Source of the DNA: Gordonia westfalica | GTDB lineage: Bacteria; Actinomycetota; Actinomycetes; Mycobacteriales; Mycobacteriaceae | Reading direction: 5' to 3' | Assembly: GCF_900105725.1 (NCBI RefSeq) | Contig: NZ_FNLM01000034.1 | Span: forward strand, 3,286,001 to 3,350,000 | Length of the DNA stretch: 64,000 bases | Shown: positions 63,323-64,000 of the stretch, one piece after another | Layout: every line of letters starts with the position of its first letter | Numbering within the stretch: the first letter of the stretch is position 1 | Notes under the pieces: model-generated | The model's database searches: none | Seen by the model: only the letters and a program-made list of their open reading frames with translations | What the model was told of the DNA's origin: nothing | Made by a program: the position numbers and the translations under genes

Positions 63323-64000
63323 TCAGTTCGTCGCGGCGGCGAAGCTCGGCTTGAGCAGGTCCAGCACGTACGGCACCGAGTTCGGCGACGGCGCGTTGAG
63401 ACCGGTGATCTGCGACTGGGTCATGAAGGTGACCGCATTGTTCTTGACGGCCTTCAGATTCTTGTAACCCGGGAGCTTGCGGAGGGTTTCCGCCTGCTCC
63501 GGCGTCGCGGTGGCGACCACGAGCACGTCTGCGTCGAGCATCGGGATGTTCTCGGTGCTCAGCCCAAAGCGCGGGTTCCTGGTGCGCGCGTACTCGGCGA
63601 CCAGCTTCGGTGCCATCTCCATCTTCAGCTCGGTGAACAGCTTGGCCGCACCGTCGTTCGGGTCGCCGAGGACCGACAACTGGTCGTTGCCGTACATGAA
63701 GGCCAGCGCGTAGGTCTTGCCCGCGAGTCCCGGGAACTCTTCGCCCACGGCGGCGATCTTCGCGTTGGTGTCGTCGATGATCTCGGTGGCCTTGTCCGGC
63801 TGGTGCAGGACGGTGCCCATGACGGTGACCATGTCCTCCCAGGGATCGATCTCCTGGCCGCTGATCGAGTTGACCGTCGGCGCGAGCTTGGCGATCTGCT
63901 CGAATTCCGGGCTGTTGGAAGCGAATCCGGGGGCGAAGATCAGATCGGGATCGAGCTTGGCGATGGTCGTCGCGTCGTCGCCCTTGGTCGGGTCGATGAA
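63323..64000 (-). CDS. Iron-siderophore ABC transporter substrate-binding protein (FecB/FepB-like), 5' end outside window
   Basis: The reading frame is open from the window edge to the stop at 63323, about 225 residues of the C-terminal lobes. Typical periplasmic-binding-protein III sequence: TTIAKLDPDLIFAPGF, LAPTVNS, DPWEDMVTVMG, ADVLVVATATPEQAETLRKLPGYKNLKAVKNNAV and a C-terminal SVPYVLDLL. A lipoprotein signal is expected beyond the edge. It probably captures the ferric siderophore made by the adjacent operon. The ISL3 element has inserted 9 bp after its stop codon. Confidence 0.92.
   Translation of the reverse strand, partial: FIDPTKGDDATTIAKLDPDLIFAPGFASNSPEFEQIAKLAPTVNSISGQEIDPWEDMVTVMGTVLHQPDKATEIIDDTNAKIAAVGEEFPGLAGKTYALAFMYGNDQLSVLGDPNDGAAKLFTELKMEMAPKLVAEYARTRNPRFGLSTENIPMLDADVLVVATATPEQAETLRKLPGYKNLKAVKNNAVTFMTQSQITGLNAPSPNSVPYVLDLLKPSFAAATN

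Overview
The window is high-GC DNA with dense, often overlapping genes and many GTG/TTG starts. It carries a YrbE/Mce importer, IdeR-type iron boxes, a mycobactin-type acyl ligase (MbtM-like), and a block with the gene order of Mycobacterium tuberculosis Rv0427c-Rv0433. Together these point to a mycolic-acid actinobacterium (Mycobacteriales; Gordonia or a close relative is my best guess, by inference only). I saw no rRNA, tRNA or CRISPR array.

1-29 kb is a catabolic region. The first two permease genes of an mce operon run off the left edge. Next come an aldehyde dehydrogenase, an enoyl-CoA hydratase, a double-headed TetR regulator, an alpha/beta hydrolase, FadB, FadA, a nitroreductase, an MpaB/DUF2236 oxygenase, a frameshifted family III CoA-transferase, two acyl-CoA dehydrogenases, a Baeyer-Villiger monooxygenase, two acyl-CoA ligases, a second TetR, a Rieske oxygenase, a P450-ferredoxin-SDR operon and a second aldehyde dehydrogenase. 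These could hydroxylate an alicyclic or terpenoid-like compound, oxidise the alcohol to a ketone, insert oxygen, hydrolyse the ester or lactone, activate with CoA and beta-oxidise. The substrate is unknown. A repeated TetR-type operator motif ties several promoters together, and a separate 35-bp motif is shared by the mce promoter and the SDR-ferredoxin-P450 promoter.

29-36 kb holds a small lipoprotein gene and a six-gene Mrp cation/proton antiporter operon (A+B fused, then C, D, E, F, G), every junction overlapping by 4 bp. Two families of tandem intergenic repeats follow.

36.6-44.2 kb is the conserved block: carboxylate-amine ligase, SodC, VirR-like protein, DUF3263 protein, peptide deformylase, GNAT and exonuclease III. 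A secreted hydrolase and a ribonuclease/barstar pair are interpolated.

44.3-64 kb is an iron-acquisition locus. A siderophore-interacting flavoprotein and an MbtM-like ligase diverge from a seven-gene biosynthetic operon across a region with three IdeR boxes. The operon combines an aryl-carrier/cyclisation NRPS, a DesC-like acyltransferase, an IucA/IucC synthetase, a penicillin-acylase-like Ntn hydrolase, a free-standing condensation domain, a PLP decarboxylase and an N-hydroxylase, suggesting a mixed aryl-heterocycle/hydroxamate siderophore. Downstream lie REP-like repeats, an IS110-family element with a candidate bridge RNA, and a complete ISL3-family element. The ISL3 copy has inserted between a siderophore-binding-protein gene (running off the right edge) and its terminator.
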